DNA from: Granulicella sp.
GTDB taxonomy: Bacteria; Acidobacteriota; Terriglobia; Terriglobales; Acidobacteriaceae
Direction of reading: 5' to 3'
Assembly: GCA_003133205.1 (NCBI GenBank)
Contig: PKWK01000377.1
Location: 1-12,650 of the forward strand
Length of the DNA: 12,650 nt
Part shown: positions 1 through 7,067 of the stretch, one piece after another
Layout of the letters: the number at the start of each line of letters is the position of its first letter
Position numbering within the stretch: position 1 is the first letter of the stretch
Made by a program: the position numbers and the translations under genes
Notes under the pieces: model-generated
What the model was told of the DNA's origin: nothing
Databases searched by the model: none
What the model saw: the letters and a program-made list of their open reading frames with translations, nothing else

Positions 1-372
1 CTCCGGCGTCAGCACGCGGATGCCGCAACTCGCCATCGCCGCCGCAAAGCCCATCATCCGCGGCTCATCGATCCCGAGGTGATGCACGCCGTGGAAGATC
101 ACCATCGCCGGCGCATGCGGCTTGCCCTGCGGCGTATACATCCGAGCCCGCACCTGCTGCCGCCCGGTCGCCGTTTCGATAGGGAAGCTGAAATCCTCCG
201 TCGTCACCGGAACCGTCAACTCGCGCGCAACCCACGGCACCGGCTGCCCCGACACCTCGCGCATCACCGCGACCGCCTGCAAGTGCGTCTTCCCAAATGG
301 CCACCCCGTCGCGCAAAGGATCACAATCCCCGCGGCCAGCAGCGCATGAAGAGACCTCCGCGGTCGCGCCAC
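1..372 (-). CDS. Exported alpha/beta hydrolase (dienelactone-hydrolase-like), N-terminal part only
   Basis: The minus strand is open from a GTG at 372 to the window edge without a stop, giving the first 124 residues of a larger protein. Residues 1-25 have an Arg-rich start (ARPRRS) followed by the hydrophobic run LLAAGIVILCATG, a signal peptide or anchor. After that come a beta-strand region and the block APAMVIFHGVHHLGIDEP (about 87-104). This looks like strand 3 and the HG oxyanion turn of an alpha/beta hydrolase, in the style of acyl or dienelactone hydrolases. The nucleophile elbow, acid and catalytic His lie outside the window, so the substrate cannot be called. The GTG directly follows the protease stop (TAAGTG), so the two genes are probably co-transcribed and translationally coupled; only a weak G-rich stretch precedes the start. 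The fold is fairly secure and the function is not. Confidence 0.72.
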   Translation of the reverse strand, partial: MARPRRSLHALLAAGIVILCATGWPFGKTHLQAVAVMREVSGQPVPWVARELTVPVTTEDFSFPIETATGRQQVRARMYTPQGKPHAPAMVIFHGVHHLGIDEPRMMGFAAAMASCGIRVLTPE

Positions 373-1584
373 TTACGTCTGCGGCCCCAGCGGCTGGTCC
401 TTCGCATCGCCCAACGTCACCTTGACGTCCATGCGTTTCTTCCCGCGAAACACGGTCACGGTGACCGTGTCGCCGGCGTGGTGCTTGTTCATCTCTCCCG
501 ACAGATCCTGCGCGCTCGCAATCTCCTGGCCGTCGAAACTCACAATCAGATCCCCGCCCAGCATCACCGGCATGTTGCCCTCGTAGGCGCGCTGCGTCCC
601 CCCGTGCAGGCCCGCCTTCTCCGCCGTGCCGCCCGGAAGCACCCGCTCGATCAGGATGCCGTAGTCGGAAGCTAGGCCGATCTGGTGAGCAATGTCAGGG
701 ACGATTTCAAGCGATACGATGTCCAGCGTAGGCCGCCGTATCCGTCCATACTTCGCGAAGTCGTCCAGCACCGCCTTCGCCGTATTGATGGGGATCGCGA
801 AGCCGATGCCCGAAGACTGGTCGGCGCCATTCGACGCAATCATCGTCGTAATCCCAATCACCTCGCCGCGCGAGTTCAGCAGCGGCCCCCCCGAATTTCC
901 CGGATTCACCGAAGCATCCGTCTGGATCGCATCCTCAATCGGATTGCCATTCTCCGGGCTCCGTACCGAACGAATCGCCGAAATAATGCCCCGCGTCATC
1001 GTGCCCGACAGCCCGAACGGGTTGCCGATGGCATACACACGCTGCCCGACCGTCAGGCCTGTGCTGGTCTCGGCAAGAGTGGCGGGAACCAGGTTGGGCG
1101 CGTCGATCTTCAGCAGCGCCAGGTCGTGCCCCTTGTCCACCGTCACCACCGTGGCCTTGTACTGATGCTTGTCGAACAGTGTCACCTCGACCCGCTGGCC
1201 ATTCTCGATGACGTGATTGTTAGTGAGGATCAGGCCCTCTTTGTTGAGGATGAAGCCCGAGCCCTGTCCAGTCTGCGGCACCGGCCCGTAAAAGAAATCG
1301 AACCGCACCTCGGTCGACGTAATGTTCACCACGCTCGGCATCGCCTTCTTGTAGACGGCAATATTCTGCTGCTCTTCCGTGTCGAAAGCAGGCGCAGCGG
1401 AGGCCTCGTTCAAATCGAAGGCGCCATTTGGGCCGCGCACCGATTCAATATTGGCTCCGGAACCATCAGGCGCATGCCTCAGACCGAACCAGGGCGCAAG
1501 CGCGCCGGTCGACACAAAATGCGTCGTAGCGTAATAAAACCCGCCAAGCAGAAGAATCACCAGCAGAACAGGACGTAATTTCAT
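373..1584 (-). CDS. HtrA/DegP-type serine protease with one PDZ domain
   Basis: A 403-residue S1C (HtrA) protease. Residues 5-23 form one hydrophobic segment, an uncleaved anchor or signal peptide, so the enzyme should work in the periplasm. The trypsin-like domain (about 73-275) has all three catalytic residues in standard motifs: His124 in TNNHVIEN, Asp154 in GHDLALLKID, and Ser231 in NPGNSGGPL. One PDZ domain follows (about 286-392), with a carboxylate-binding-type loop near YGILIERVLPGG. A single PDZ plus an N-terminal anchor resembles DegS/HhoB more than two-PDZ DegP, so I give no symbol. Such proteases degrade or sense misfolded envelope proteins. The ATG has a good ribosome site (GGAGAAG, 7-base gap). 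It is 98 bases from the gene upstream, with a plausible promoter between, and runs straight into the hydrolase gene downstream. Confidence 0.93.
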   Translation of the reverse strand: MKLRPVLLVILLLGGFYYATTHFVSTGALAPWFGLRHAPDGSGANIESVRGPNGAFDLNEASAAPAFDTEEQQNIAVYKKAMPSVVNITSTEVRFDFFYGPVPQTGQGSGFILNKEGLILTNNHVIENGQRVEVTLFDKHQYKATVVTVDKGHDLALLKIDAPNLVPATLAETSTGLTVGQRVYAIGNPFGLSGTMTRGIISAIRSVRSPENGNPIEDAIQTDASVNPGNSGGPLLNSRGEVIGITTMIASNGADQSSGIGFAIPINTAKAVLDDFAKYGRIRRPTLDIVSLEIVPDIAHQIGLASDYGILIERVLPGGTAEKAGLHGGTQRAYEGNMPVMLGGDLIVSFDGQEIASAQDLSGEMNKHHAGDTVTVTVFRGKKRMDVKVTLGDAKDQPLGPQT

Positions 1585-1633
1585 CGAAAAGCTTCTCCAG
1601 CCACCCCAGATCGAGGAGTGCGCTCAACTACCC

Positions 1634-1663
1634 ATCTTATTCGTTCGTATCCATCGTTGTGAA
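1634..1663 (-). promoter_or_regulatory. Candidate sigma-70-type promoter for the HtrA-like protease
   Basis: On the minus strand TTCACA (1663-1658, five of six bases of TTGACA) is followed after 18 bases by TAAGAT (1639-1634, four of six bases of TATAAT). The -10 is about 50 bases ahead of the protease ATG. It lies in the only sizeable gap of the minus-strand cluster, so the protease may have its own transcription start. Read by eye; chance matches of this quality are common. Confidence 0.35.
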
Positions 1664-1682
1664 CTCGGCCGTTGCGGCGCCG

Positions 1683-2054
1683 CTACCGCTTTGCCAGGAT
1701 CTCGTACACGGGCTTGTTGTCGGCAAACACGCGCCACTCCGTCACCTTGCCGTCGCGAATCATGGCCTTCCAGGCCGCGGGTGTCCGCCACGCCACGTCG
1801 TCGATCGACCCTCCTGCCTCGCCCACCGCTAATACCACACCGTCTTCTGCAAGTACGCTGTCAGTTCGAATCCAGTAGTCCGGGCACATCGCAAAGTACC
1901 CGCCCCACCCAGCCTCCATCGGTTCCGCGCCCACGACTCGGTGCCCCAGCGAGTCTACGAAGATGTGATCGGGAGCCATCAGAGCCCTCAGGGCCTGCGG
2001 GTCGTGACGATTGACGGCCGTTACGAATTGCATGAAGACCTTTTCAGTGTTCAT
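1683..2054 (-). CDS. SnoaL/NTF2-like small protein (nuclear transport factor 2 family)
   Basis: A 123-residue soluble protein covering one NTF2-like (SnoaL) domain, the usual length for a stand-alone member. The N-terminal helix MNTEKVFMQFVTAVNRHDPQ and the following LRALMAPDHIFVDSLG are the typical opening, where a long helix leads to the acidic cone entrance. A GAEPMEAGWGGYFAMCPDY block follows, then strands ending WRVFADNKPVYEIL. Members of this fold are small-molecule isomerases, hydrolases or ligand binders, and sequence alone does not tell which. The ATG is supported by a strong ribosome site (GAGGAAG, 5-base gap). It begins 29 bases after the coaE stop and probably shares its transcript. 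No signal peptide is visible, so it should be cytoplasmic. Confidence 0.85.
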   Translation of the reverse strand: MNTEKVFMQFVTAVNRHDPQALRALMAPDHIFVDSLGHRVVGAEPMEAGWGGYFAMCPDYWIRTDSVLAEDGVVLAVGEAGGSIDDVAWRTPAAWKAMIRDGKVTEWRVFADNKPVYEILAKR

Positions 2055-2083
2055 CGTGTCTTCCTCATCGGACTACCCAAGCG

Positions 2084-2752
2084 TTACAGGTCTGCTGGTC
2101 GCTTCGCGGCAGCCTTCAGCACCGGCCACAACGCATCCACCTGCGCCTGCAAATACTCCATCGAGCCATCATTGGTTAGTACGTAATCGCAGTGCACAAC
2201 GTTCCGTTCCGTTGCAGCCTGATTCGCCATCCGCCGCCGCGCCTCCGCCTCCAGCGCCCCGCGCTCCTCGTCGTTCAGCATCTTCCCGCCCGACGCTCGC
2301 GCGATGAACCGTGCGATCTTCAACTCCTCCGAAGCCCTCACGAAGATGATCGTGTCGAACCGCGTGTGCCAGCCTTCTGGCCCGCCATGTTTCGTCTCGA
2401 AGATCAGTGCCGACTCCACCATCGCCACCGCATCCGGATCCCGCGCCGCAATCTCTTCAATCAGCGCCGCCTGCCGCGCGATGGTCGCTGGATGCACGAT
2501 CGCGTTCAGCTCTTCGATCCGCCCGTTCCCGAACGCCATCCGCGCCAGCGCCGCCCGGTCGAGCGCCCCGTCCGCCTTCACCACCCCCGCGCCGAAGTGC
2601 GCCACAATCGCCGCATACGCCGCCTCGCCCGGCTGCATCAACTCGCGCCCAATCTCGTCGGCGGAGAGCACATACGCGCCAAGCTCAGCGAATATCTGCG
2701 CCGCGGTCGACTTGCCGCTGCCCAGTCCGCCCGTAAGCCCCACGCGCAGCAT
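2084..2752 (-). CDS. coaE: Dephospho-CoA kinase
   Basis: A 222-residue P-loop kinase that phosphorylates the 3'-hydroxyl of the ribose of dephospho-CoA with ATP, the last step of coenzyme A synthesis in the cytoplasm. The N-terminal Walker A sequence GGLGSGKST (residues 8-16) and the acidic substrate block SADEIGRELM (30-39, the family's D-A-D-x-x-x-R region) are both present. Further on are HPATIARQAALI (87-98), a lid-type stretch ARFIARASGGKML, and a C-terminal DYVLTNDGS strand, all in the family order. The length is typical or slightly long (about 200 in many bacteria). The start codon is only 4 bases after the folD stop, with a purine-rich AAAGG in the end of folD, so the two should be translationally coupled. 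Confidence 0.96.
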   Translation of the reverse strand: MLRVGLTGGLGSGKSTAAQIFAELGAYVLSADEIGRELMQPGEAAYAAIVAHFGAGVVKADGALDRAALARMAFGNGRIEELNAIVHPATIARQAALIEEIAARDPDAVAMVESALIFETKHGGPEGWHTRFDTIIFVRASEELKIARFIARASGGKMLNDEERGALEAEARRRMANQAATERNVVHCDYVLTNDGSMEYLQAQVDALWPVLKAAAKRPADL

Positions 2753-2756
2753 CGCG

Positions 2757-3695
2757 CTAAGCCTTTACCGCAGCCGTGCCGCGCCGCGCCTTCGCCGCTT
2801 TCACCGTGTTGTGCATCAGCATCGCGATGGTCAGCGCGCCCACGCCTCCCGGCACTGGAGTGTATGCCCCCGCCAGCGCAAACGCCGCCGGATGAATATC
2901 CCCCACCAGCGTCGATCCGCGCTGCCCGAACTGCGCCGCCCTTGCGTGGTCGCCGGGAAAGAAGCGCCCCACTTCGGCCGCATCCGTCAACCGGTTGATC
3001 CCCACATCGATCAACGTCGCTCCCGGCTTCACCATCTCCGCGGTCACAAACCCCGGCTTGCCGATCGCCGCCACCAAAATGTCCGCATCACGCGTGTATC
3101 GCCCGATGTCCACCGTCTTGCTATGGCACACCGTCACCGTCGCGTGCGCGTGCAGCAGCATCATCGCGACAGGCTTGCCCACAATATCCGACCGCCCCAG
3201 CACCACCGCGTGCTGTCCCGCCACCGGCAGCCCGCTGCGCTTCAGTATCTCCATGATCCCCGCCGGCGTGCATGGCGCCAGCGCAGGCCGTCCGCTCTGC
3301 AACCGCCCCGCGTTGATCGGATGGAACCCATCCACATCCTTCTCCGGCGACACCGCCTCCAGCAGCAGGCGCGTATCCACATGCGCAGGCAGCGGCAGTT
3401 GAATCAGGATGCCATCGATCTCATCGCGCGCATTCAACTCCGCGATCAGCGCCAGCATCTCGTCCGTGGTCACGCTCTCCGGCGGCGTCAGCATCTCGCT
3501 CCGGATGCCCAGCTCCGCGGACGCTTTCACCTTGCTGCGCACATAAATCTCCGACGCCGCAACATGGCCCACCAGCACCACCGCCAGCCCCGGCGTCACA
3601 CCCATCGCTGCCAGCGAACCCGCCTCGGCGGCAACCTCCGCCTTGATCTCCGCTGCGATCTCAATCCCGTTCAAAATCCGCGCTGCATTTTTCAT
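2757..3695 (-). CDS. folD: Methylenetetrahydrofolate dehydrogenase / methenyltetrahydrofolate cyclohydrolase
   Basis: A bifunctional cytoplasmic enzyme interconverting 5,10-methylene-, methenyl- and 10-formyl-tetrahydrofolate, which supplies one-carbon units for purine and formyl-Met synthesis. Family blocks occur in order (numbered from the chosen start): YVRSKVKAS with Tyr51 and Lys55 of the active site, ILIQLPLP (96-103), KDVDGFHP (119-126), PCTPAGI (141-147), the dinucleotide loop GRSDIVGKP (167-175), and the signature TPVPGGVGALT (279-289). I place the start at 3695 (MKNAARILNG) because GAGAG sits 5 bases before it; an in-frame ATG at 3707 adds four residues (MRVD) and has only a distant G-run upstream. 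The reading frame stays open back to 3875, but that part is translated heptamer repeat and antisense of the next gene. At 312 residues it is slightly longer than the usual 285-300, mostly through a basic C-terminal tail. It is the first gene of the coaE cluster. Confidence 0.94.
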   Translation of the reverse strand: MKNAARILNGIEIAAEIKAEVAAEAGSLAAMGVTPGLAVVLVGHVAASEIYVRSKVKASAELGIRSEMLTPPESVTTDEMLALIAELNARDEIDGILIQLPLPAHVDTRLLLEAVSPEKDVDGFHPINAGRLQSGRPALAPCTPAGIMEILKRSGLPVAGQHAVVLGRSDIVGKPVAMMLLHAHATVTVCHSKTVDIGRYTRDADILVAAIGKPGFVTAEMVKPGATLIDVGINRLTDAAEVGRFFPGDHARAAQFGQRGSTLVGDIHPAAFALAGAYTPVPGGVGALTIAMLMHNTVKAAKARRGTAAVKA

Positions 3696-3726
3696 ATCGA
3701 CTCTCATGGTACCGCGCACCCCTACT

Positions 3727-3775
3727 TCGAACCTCGAACCTCGAACCTCGAACCTTGTACCCTGTAGCTTGAACC
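3727..3775. repeat. Array of seven tandem heptamers in the folD / Trm112 divergent gap
   Basis: TCGAACC is repeated perfectly four times (3727-3754), followed by three degenerate units in the same 7-base register: TTGTACC, CTGTAGC and TTGAACC (3755-3775). The last unit touches the ATG of the Trm112-like gene, and the array takes up most of the 80 bases between the folD and Trm112 start codons. Read on the other strand the unit is GGTTCGA. Heptamer arrays of this sort (STRR) are known from cyanobacteria; I do not know a named equivalent here. No separate promoter is visible for either gene. Confidence 0.9.
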
Positions 3776-3958
3776 ATGCCCGCTCAACCTCCTCAGCCCG
3801 CCCTCCACCCCGAAGACCTCCGCTGGCTGGTCTGCCCTGTCTGCCACCAATCCCTTGTCCTCGACGCAGCGGCAAACACCGTCCATTGCTCCGGCTGCGA
3901 CCGGCGCTATCCCATCGTCGACGGCATCCCCGTCTTGCTCGCAGACCGAGCCTCCTGA
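3776..3958 (+). CDS. Trm112-like zinc-ribbon protein (UPF0434/YcaR family)
   Basis: A 60-residue protein with the Trm112/YcaR pattern: LRWLVCPVC (Cys20, Cys23) and VHCSGCDRRYPIVDGIPVLL (Cys38, Cys41 and the conserved D-G-I-P-V-L-L strand). Four cysteines form a zinc knuckle. In eukaryotes and archaea Trm112 activates methyltransferases that modify tRNA, rRNA or release factor. The partner in bacteria is generally not known and none is encoded nearby. A Pro-rich stretch (residues 2-12) precedes the domain. The ATG is the only sensible start, but it is preceded directly by the heptamer array and lacks a ribosome site, so initiation is unusual or depends on context. It is divergent from folD. 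Confidence 0.85.
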   Translation: MPAQPPQPALHPEDLRWLVCPVCHQSLVLDAAANTVHCSGCDRRYPIVDGIPVLLADRAS

Positions 3959-3983
3959 ATCCTTTTGCTTGTCATTCCCATGG

Positions 3984-4015
3984 TTGTCATTTCGTAGCGC
4001 AGCGGAGGAATCCGC
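3984..4015 (+). repeat. Dispersed hairpin repeat, family 2, copy 1
   Basis: This copy reads TTGTCAT, then TTCGTAGCGCAGCGGAGGAA, then TCCGC. It matches the copy at 12572 except for changes in the first arm and at one inner base. The arms are ATTTC (3989-3993) and GGAAT (4007-4011), 13 bases apart, pairing with one T-G wobble. A second partial start (TTGTCATTCC) lies just ahead, at about 3969-3978. Confidence 0.8.
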
Positions 4016-4036
4016 ATTTGCGCATTTGCGCATATG
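4013..4036 (+). repeat. Three tandem 8-mers next to the family 2 repeat
   Basis: CGCATTTG occurs twice (4013-4020, 4021-4028) followed by CGCATATG (4029-4036). The array starts on the last bases of the family 2 copy, so it may have grown by slippage from its end. No function is suggested by position. Confidence 0.75.
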
Positions 4037-4238
4037 GCTTTGTGGCGCATCGGTACAGCAGCCCTAACCCTTCGCGGGGAACTTTCCGATAAGCAACTTA
4101 CGTAGCATTCGGTGACCCGAAAGTGACATAGCGCGATTATGCGTGAATCGGCGAGGATTTTTAGCAACTCGTTCCATTATTCTGCGTCTAATAACTCAGG
4201 TTGGTCGCAGAAGACGGAGCAGGGCCTGGTTCCGTAAA

Positions 4239-4264
4239 CCCGATTGACGCGTAATTGAATCGGG
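4239..4264 (+). promoter_or_regulatory. Perfect 7-bp inverted repeat touching a ribosome binding site
   Basis: CCCGATT (4239-4245) and AATCGGG (4258-4264) are perfect inverted copies with a 12-base loop. AAGGAGG (4265-4271), the ribosome site of the 84-residue gene, follows at once. It could be an operator in DNA or a stem in the mRNA leader that affects ribosome access. Seen by eye; the function is inferred. Confidence 0.45.
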
Positions 4265-4277
4265 AAGGAGGATGGCC

Positions 4278-4532
4278 ATGGAACACTGTTCAGCCGCAAC
4301 TGGCGCAATCGAAAAGTTCACCGCCACCGATCTCTCCTCCCTGCGCGAGGAACTCATGCAGTCCGGCCTGGACTCCTGGCAGGCAGCAGAACTCATCAGC
4401 TCGTTCCTCAACGTGCGCGGATACGGCGTCTCCAACCACGCCGCGCGCGGTGTCGCCTGGCGCATCGAATCCACCACCTGCTCGCTCAAGTGCATGCAGG
4501 AAGAGCTCGAAAAACTCGCCCTCGTTATGTGA
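4278..4532 (+). CDS. Small conserved-looking protein of unknown function, 84 residues
   Basis: I do not recognise a family. The ribosome site AAGGAGG (4265-4271) touches the first in-frame ATG (4272) but is 6 bases from the second (4278), so the second is the likelier start, giving MEHCSAATGAIEK. The protein is soluble, with no signal peptide or membrane segment. Residues 19-45 (DLSSLREELMQSGLDSWQAAELISSFL) look like two amphipathic helices. An RGYGVSNHAARGVAWRIES stretch follows, then a C-terminal helix MQEELEKLALVM. Three cysteines (4, 68, 72) are present, the last two as C-x3-C. The strong ribosome site and helical composition argue for a real gene. It stands alone: the next start is about 80 bases on and the upstream gap is about 320 bases. 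Confidence 0.7.
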   Translation: MEHCSAATGAIEKFTATDLSSLREELMQSGLDSWQAAELISSFLNVRGYGVSNHAARGVAWRIESTTCSLKCMQEELEKLALVM

Positions 4533-4610
4533 TTGGATGTGCGGGTAAGCCAAGGCATCGAAAGGCTCTAGGCTGGCATTTCTCCACGATGGAGCCTACC
4601 ATGGCCGCGT

Positions 4611-7043
4611 GTGGCTTCTGAGATCAGTATTCCGAATTCATTGAACGAAGGCAGCACACTCAATTCGGGTGCTCGCCGTCGCGTCGGCTTACCTGGCGCG
4701 ACAGGCGCGATTCTGTTGTCAATCTTTCTGGCGCCCCCGCCATCGCGATGCCAGCCGCCCGCGGCCACCAATCCAACCGCCGGTTATAGCGGCGATCAGG
4801 GTGGCGTAGGCAAGTCGGCGAACTCCTCGACGATGTCGATTCCGTCAACCGCGCCCGCGCCACCTCCACCCGGGCCAACCGGCAGGCCGCGCATCGGACT
4901 CGCCCTCAGTGGCGGCAGCGCGCTGGCCATGAGCGAGATCGGCGTCCTCCAGTGGTTCGAAGAGCATCACATCCCCGTCGACAGCATCGCCGGAACCAGC
5001 ATGGGCGCACTTGTCGGCGCGCTCTACGCCACCGGCAAATCGCCGGACCAGATCAAGCTCGCGCTGAGTTCTGACGTCTTCAACTCGGTCTTCCGCATTG
5101 ACACCGCATACAAGAATCGCGGACTGCGCAGGCGCGAGGACAGCCGCGATCTGCCCAATGGGCTGCAAGTCGGTCTGCGCCATGGCGTCTCGCTGCGCAA
5201 CAGTGTGCTTACCGATCAGGGCCTGAACTCCTTCCTCGACCGCGAATTCTATCGCTACGACGACCGCGGCGAATTCAATGCGCTGCCCATCCCCTTCCGC
5301 TGCATCTCGACCGACCTCAACGATGCCCGGAGCGTCACCTTCGCACGCGGATCCATCCCCGACGCGGTGCGCGCCTCGGTGTCGCTGCCCGGATACTTCC
5401 GCCCATTCGAGATCAATGGACACGAGTTCGTCGATGGAGGCGTGCTCGACAACCTGCCCACGCAGACCATCCGGGACATGCGCGCGGACGTAACCCTCGC
5501 GGTCAGCATTCCCATCCTTCCCGTCACCAGGGACGACCTCGACTCGATCCTGGGCGTACTCGAGCGCAGCTTTTCGGTGGCGATCGAGGACAACGAGCGG
5601 AAGTCGCGCGCCCTCGCCGACGTCCTGATGGTCCCCGACCTCAGCGGCTTCTCCAGTGGCGACTATCTCAAGACAAGCGAACTCGCGACGCGTGGCTACG
5701 CGGCAGCGGAACGGAACAAGGCGGCGCTGCTCAAGTACGCGTTGAACGATGCGCAGTGGTCGGAGTATCTCCAGTCACGCGCCGCCCGCGTCAAAGGTAC
5801 GCCCGGAGGTGTGCTGCGCGTCAGCGTCAATGCGCCTGACCCGAGCACTACCCGCGCCGTCGAGCAGCTATCCCAGCCGCTCGTCAACCAGCCCATGAAC
5901 CCCGACGCCGTCGAAACGCTGCTGGACGACATCCGCAGCGACGGCCGGTACGATGCCGACTACTCCGTGACCTACAAGTCGCCCGAAACGAACGGACAGC
6001 CGGACCGCCCAACGCTGCTGATCAACGTGACCAACAAAAATACCGGGCCGCCTTTCGTGCTCGTCGGCACCAACGCCGAGGCCCAGAGCGGAAGCACCGT
6101 GCGCCCCACCGTCGAAGGCATTCTCCTCGACCAGGACTTCGGCGGCTACGGCTCCGAACTGCGCACCCACATCGCCGGCGGCTACCTCACGCGCTTCGAC
6201 ACCGAGTACTTCCACAAGCTGCCCGGGCCGCCCATCGGCAAACCCGACGCCTCGGGCGCGAAGCTCGGCGAGTTGTTCGTCGCGCCCCGCGCCGGCATTC
6301 TGCGTGAGCCCTTCTACATCTACAGCAACCAGACCCGCATCTCGGAGCGCATGCTGCAACGCGCCGGCGGAGGCGTCGACTTCGGATCGACTGACTGCTA
6401 CACACGGGAGTTCCGCATCGGCTGGGAGATGAATGACATTCGCTGGCGCACCGATGTCGGGTCGGCTTCCGACAGCTTGCCCAACGTCTTCGGCTCCATG
6501 CAGCAGGCGCGCCTGCGCTTCGTCTACGACACCCAGGACCGCGCGCTGGTCCCCCAGTTCGGAGTGCATCTTACCGCCCAGGCTGGCTATCTCTTCCACG
6601 CCGCGCAAAGCCCGAATGCTCCGCAGCTCACCACCCAGGCCAGCATCGCGCATCGCATCGACAAGAACATCGTCGTGCTCTCGCTCGAAGCCGGCACCAT
6701 GTTCAATCGCAACGTCGCTCAGCCCTTCCGCTTCACCCTGGGCGGTCCGCTGCGCCTTTCGGCCAGCGCGATCGACGAGTATCGCGGCACCGACTACTTT
6801 GTGCTCTCGCCGGTCTTCCTGCGGCGTGTCGCGAGTCTGCCCGCACCGCTCGGCCAGAGCATCTACATCGGCGCGGGCTACGAAGCCGGCCAGATGCGTG
6901 CCCCCGATCAAGCCACCATCACGCGCCAGGACGTTTTCTTCGGAATCTTCGCCGAGACACCGCTCGGCGTCATTACCCTCGCGCCAGCCTTCGGCGACAA
7001 CGGCTATCGCAAGTTCACCTTCACACTCGGCAAATTCTTCTAA
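4611..7043 (+). CDS. Patatin-like phospholipase fused to a POTRA-like segment and outer-membrane barrel (PlpD-like, type Vd)
   Basis: An 810-residue protein. Residues 21-47 (Arg-rich, then LPGATGAILLSIFL) are a signal peptide; a Pro-rich linker follows to about 92. The patatin domain (about 93-385) has the nucleophile elbow GTSMG with Ser130 and the catalytic DGG with Asp275, a Ser-Asp dyad that cleaves acyl esters of phospholipids. The oxyanion block is odd: it reads LSGGSALAMSEIGVL (99-113) instead of the family's L-S-G-G-G-A-R-G form. Residues 399-475 look like a POTRA domain. From about 480 the alternating strands of an Omp85/D15-type 16-strand barrel run to a terminal Phe (TLGKFF), the usual barrel-assembly signal. 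This order matches PlpD of Pseudomonas (728 residues), in which the barrel carries the lipase across the outer membrane. The GTG at 4611 is the first start after an in-frame stop but has only a distant GGAG; a TTG at 4641 is an alternative. Confidence 0.9.
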   Translation: MASEISIPNSLNEGSTLNSGARRRVGLPGATGAILLSIFLAPPPSRCQPPAATNPTAGYSGDQGGVGKSANSSTMSIPSTAPAPPPPGPTGRPRIGLALSGGSALAMSEIGVLQWFEEHHIPVDSIAGTSMGALVGALYATGKSPDQIKLALSSDVFNSVFRIDTAYKNRGLRRREDSRDLPNGLQVGLRHGVSLRNSVLTDQGLNSFLDREFYRYDDRGEFNALPIPFRCISTDLNDARSVTFARGSIPDAVRASVSLPGYFRPFEINGHEFVDGGVLDNLPTQTIRDMRADVTLAVSIPILPVTRDDLDSILGVLERSFSVAIEDNERKSRALADVLMVPDLSGFSSGDYLKTSELATRGYAAAERNKAALLKYALNDAQWSEYLQSRAARVKGTPGGVLRVSVNAPDPSTTRAVEQLSQPLVNQPMNPDAVETLLDDIRSDGRYDADYSVTYKSPETNGQPDRPTLLINVTNKNTGPPFVLVGTNAEAQSGSTVRPTVEGILLDQDFGGYGSELRTHIAGGYLTRFDTEYFHKLPGPPIGKPDASGAKLGELFVAPRAGILREPFYIYSNQTRISERMLQRAGGGVDFGSTDCYTREFRIGWEMNDIRWRTDVGSASDSLPNVFGSMQQARLRFVYDTQDRALVPQFGVHLTAQAGYLFHAAQSPNAPQLTTQASIAHRIDKNIVVLSLEAGTMFNRNVAQPFRFTLGGPLRLSASAIDEYRGTDYFVLSPVFLRRVASLPAPLGQSIYIGAGYEAGQMRAPDQATITRQDVFFGIFAETPLGVITLAPAFGDNGYRKFTFTLGKFF

Positions 7044-7055
7044 CCCCGTCCAGTG

Positions 7056-7061
7056 CATAAT
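7056..7061 (+). promoter_or_regulatory. Possible -10 box placed for a leaderless ppc transcript
   Basis: CATAAT (five of six bases of TATAAT) lies between the patatin stop (7041-7043) and the ppc ATG at 7068, with six bases between box and ATG. That is the spacing expected if transcription began at the A of the start codon. No ribosome site precedes this ATG and no good -35 was found. Weak, but consistent with the missing ribosome site. Confidence 0.25.
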
Positions 7062-7067
7062 GACTTA

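Larger units (their letters stand above)
3959..4277. other. Gap of about 320 bases with a dispersed repeat and small structures
   Basis: No convincing gene lies between the Trm112-like stop and the 84-residue unknown. The gap holds a family 2 hairpin repeat (3984-4015), three tandem 8-mers (4013-4036), a small hairpin TTCGG-TGAC-CCGAA at 4108-4121 with a GTGAC direct repeat (4112-4116, 4123-4127), and an inverted repeat before the next gene (4239-4264). The part from about 4040 to 4260 is clearly less GC-rich than the genes and probably carries the promoter of the next gene, but no -35/-10 pair stood out. Confidence 0.7.

Noticed and set aside
1936..1948. GGTGCCCCA within the NTF2-like gene as another family 1 copy
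   Set aside because: It is not followed by a self-complementary stem or the CACGCGAAG tail, and it encodes ordinary domain sequence.
2304..3767. A 487-residue plus-strand reading frame opposite coaE and folD
   Set aside because: It is antisense to two genes with full family motifs, and its composition is Arg/His/Pro-rich.
3696..3875. A longer folD start, adding up to 60 residues
   Set aside because: The extra part translates the heptamer array and the antisense of the Trm112-like gene. The family's N-terminus begins at about 3695.
4562..4598. AGGCTC/TAGGCT with GAGCCT/AGCCTA upstream of the patatin gene as a regulatory hairpin
   Set aside because: The stems are only 6 bp with loops of about 18 to 23 bases, which is little better than chance. 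A ten-codon frame there (4589-4621) has no other support.
5868..7058. A 396-residue minus-strand frame opposite the patatin-barrel gene
   Set aside because: The Gly/Ala/Val/Glu-rich composition is typical of an antisense frame in GC-rich coding DNA. The plus strand has a continuous barrel ending in Phe.
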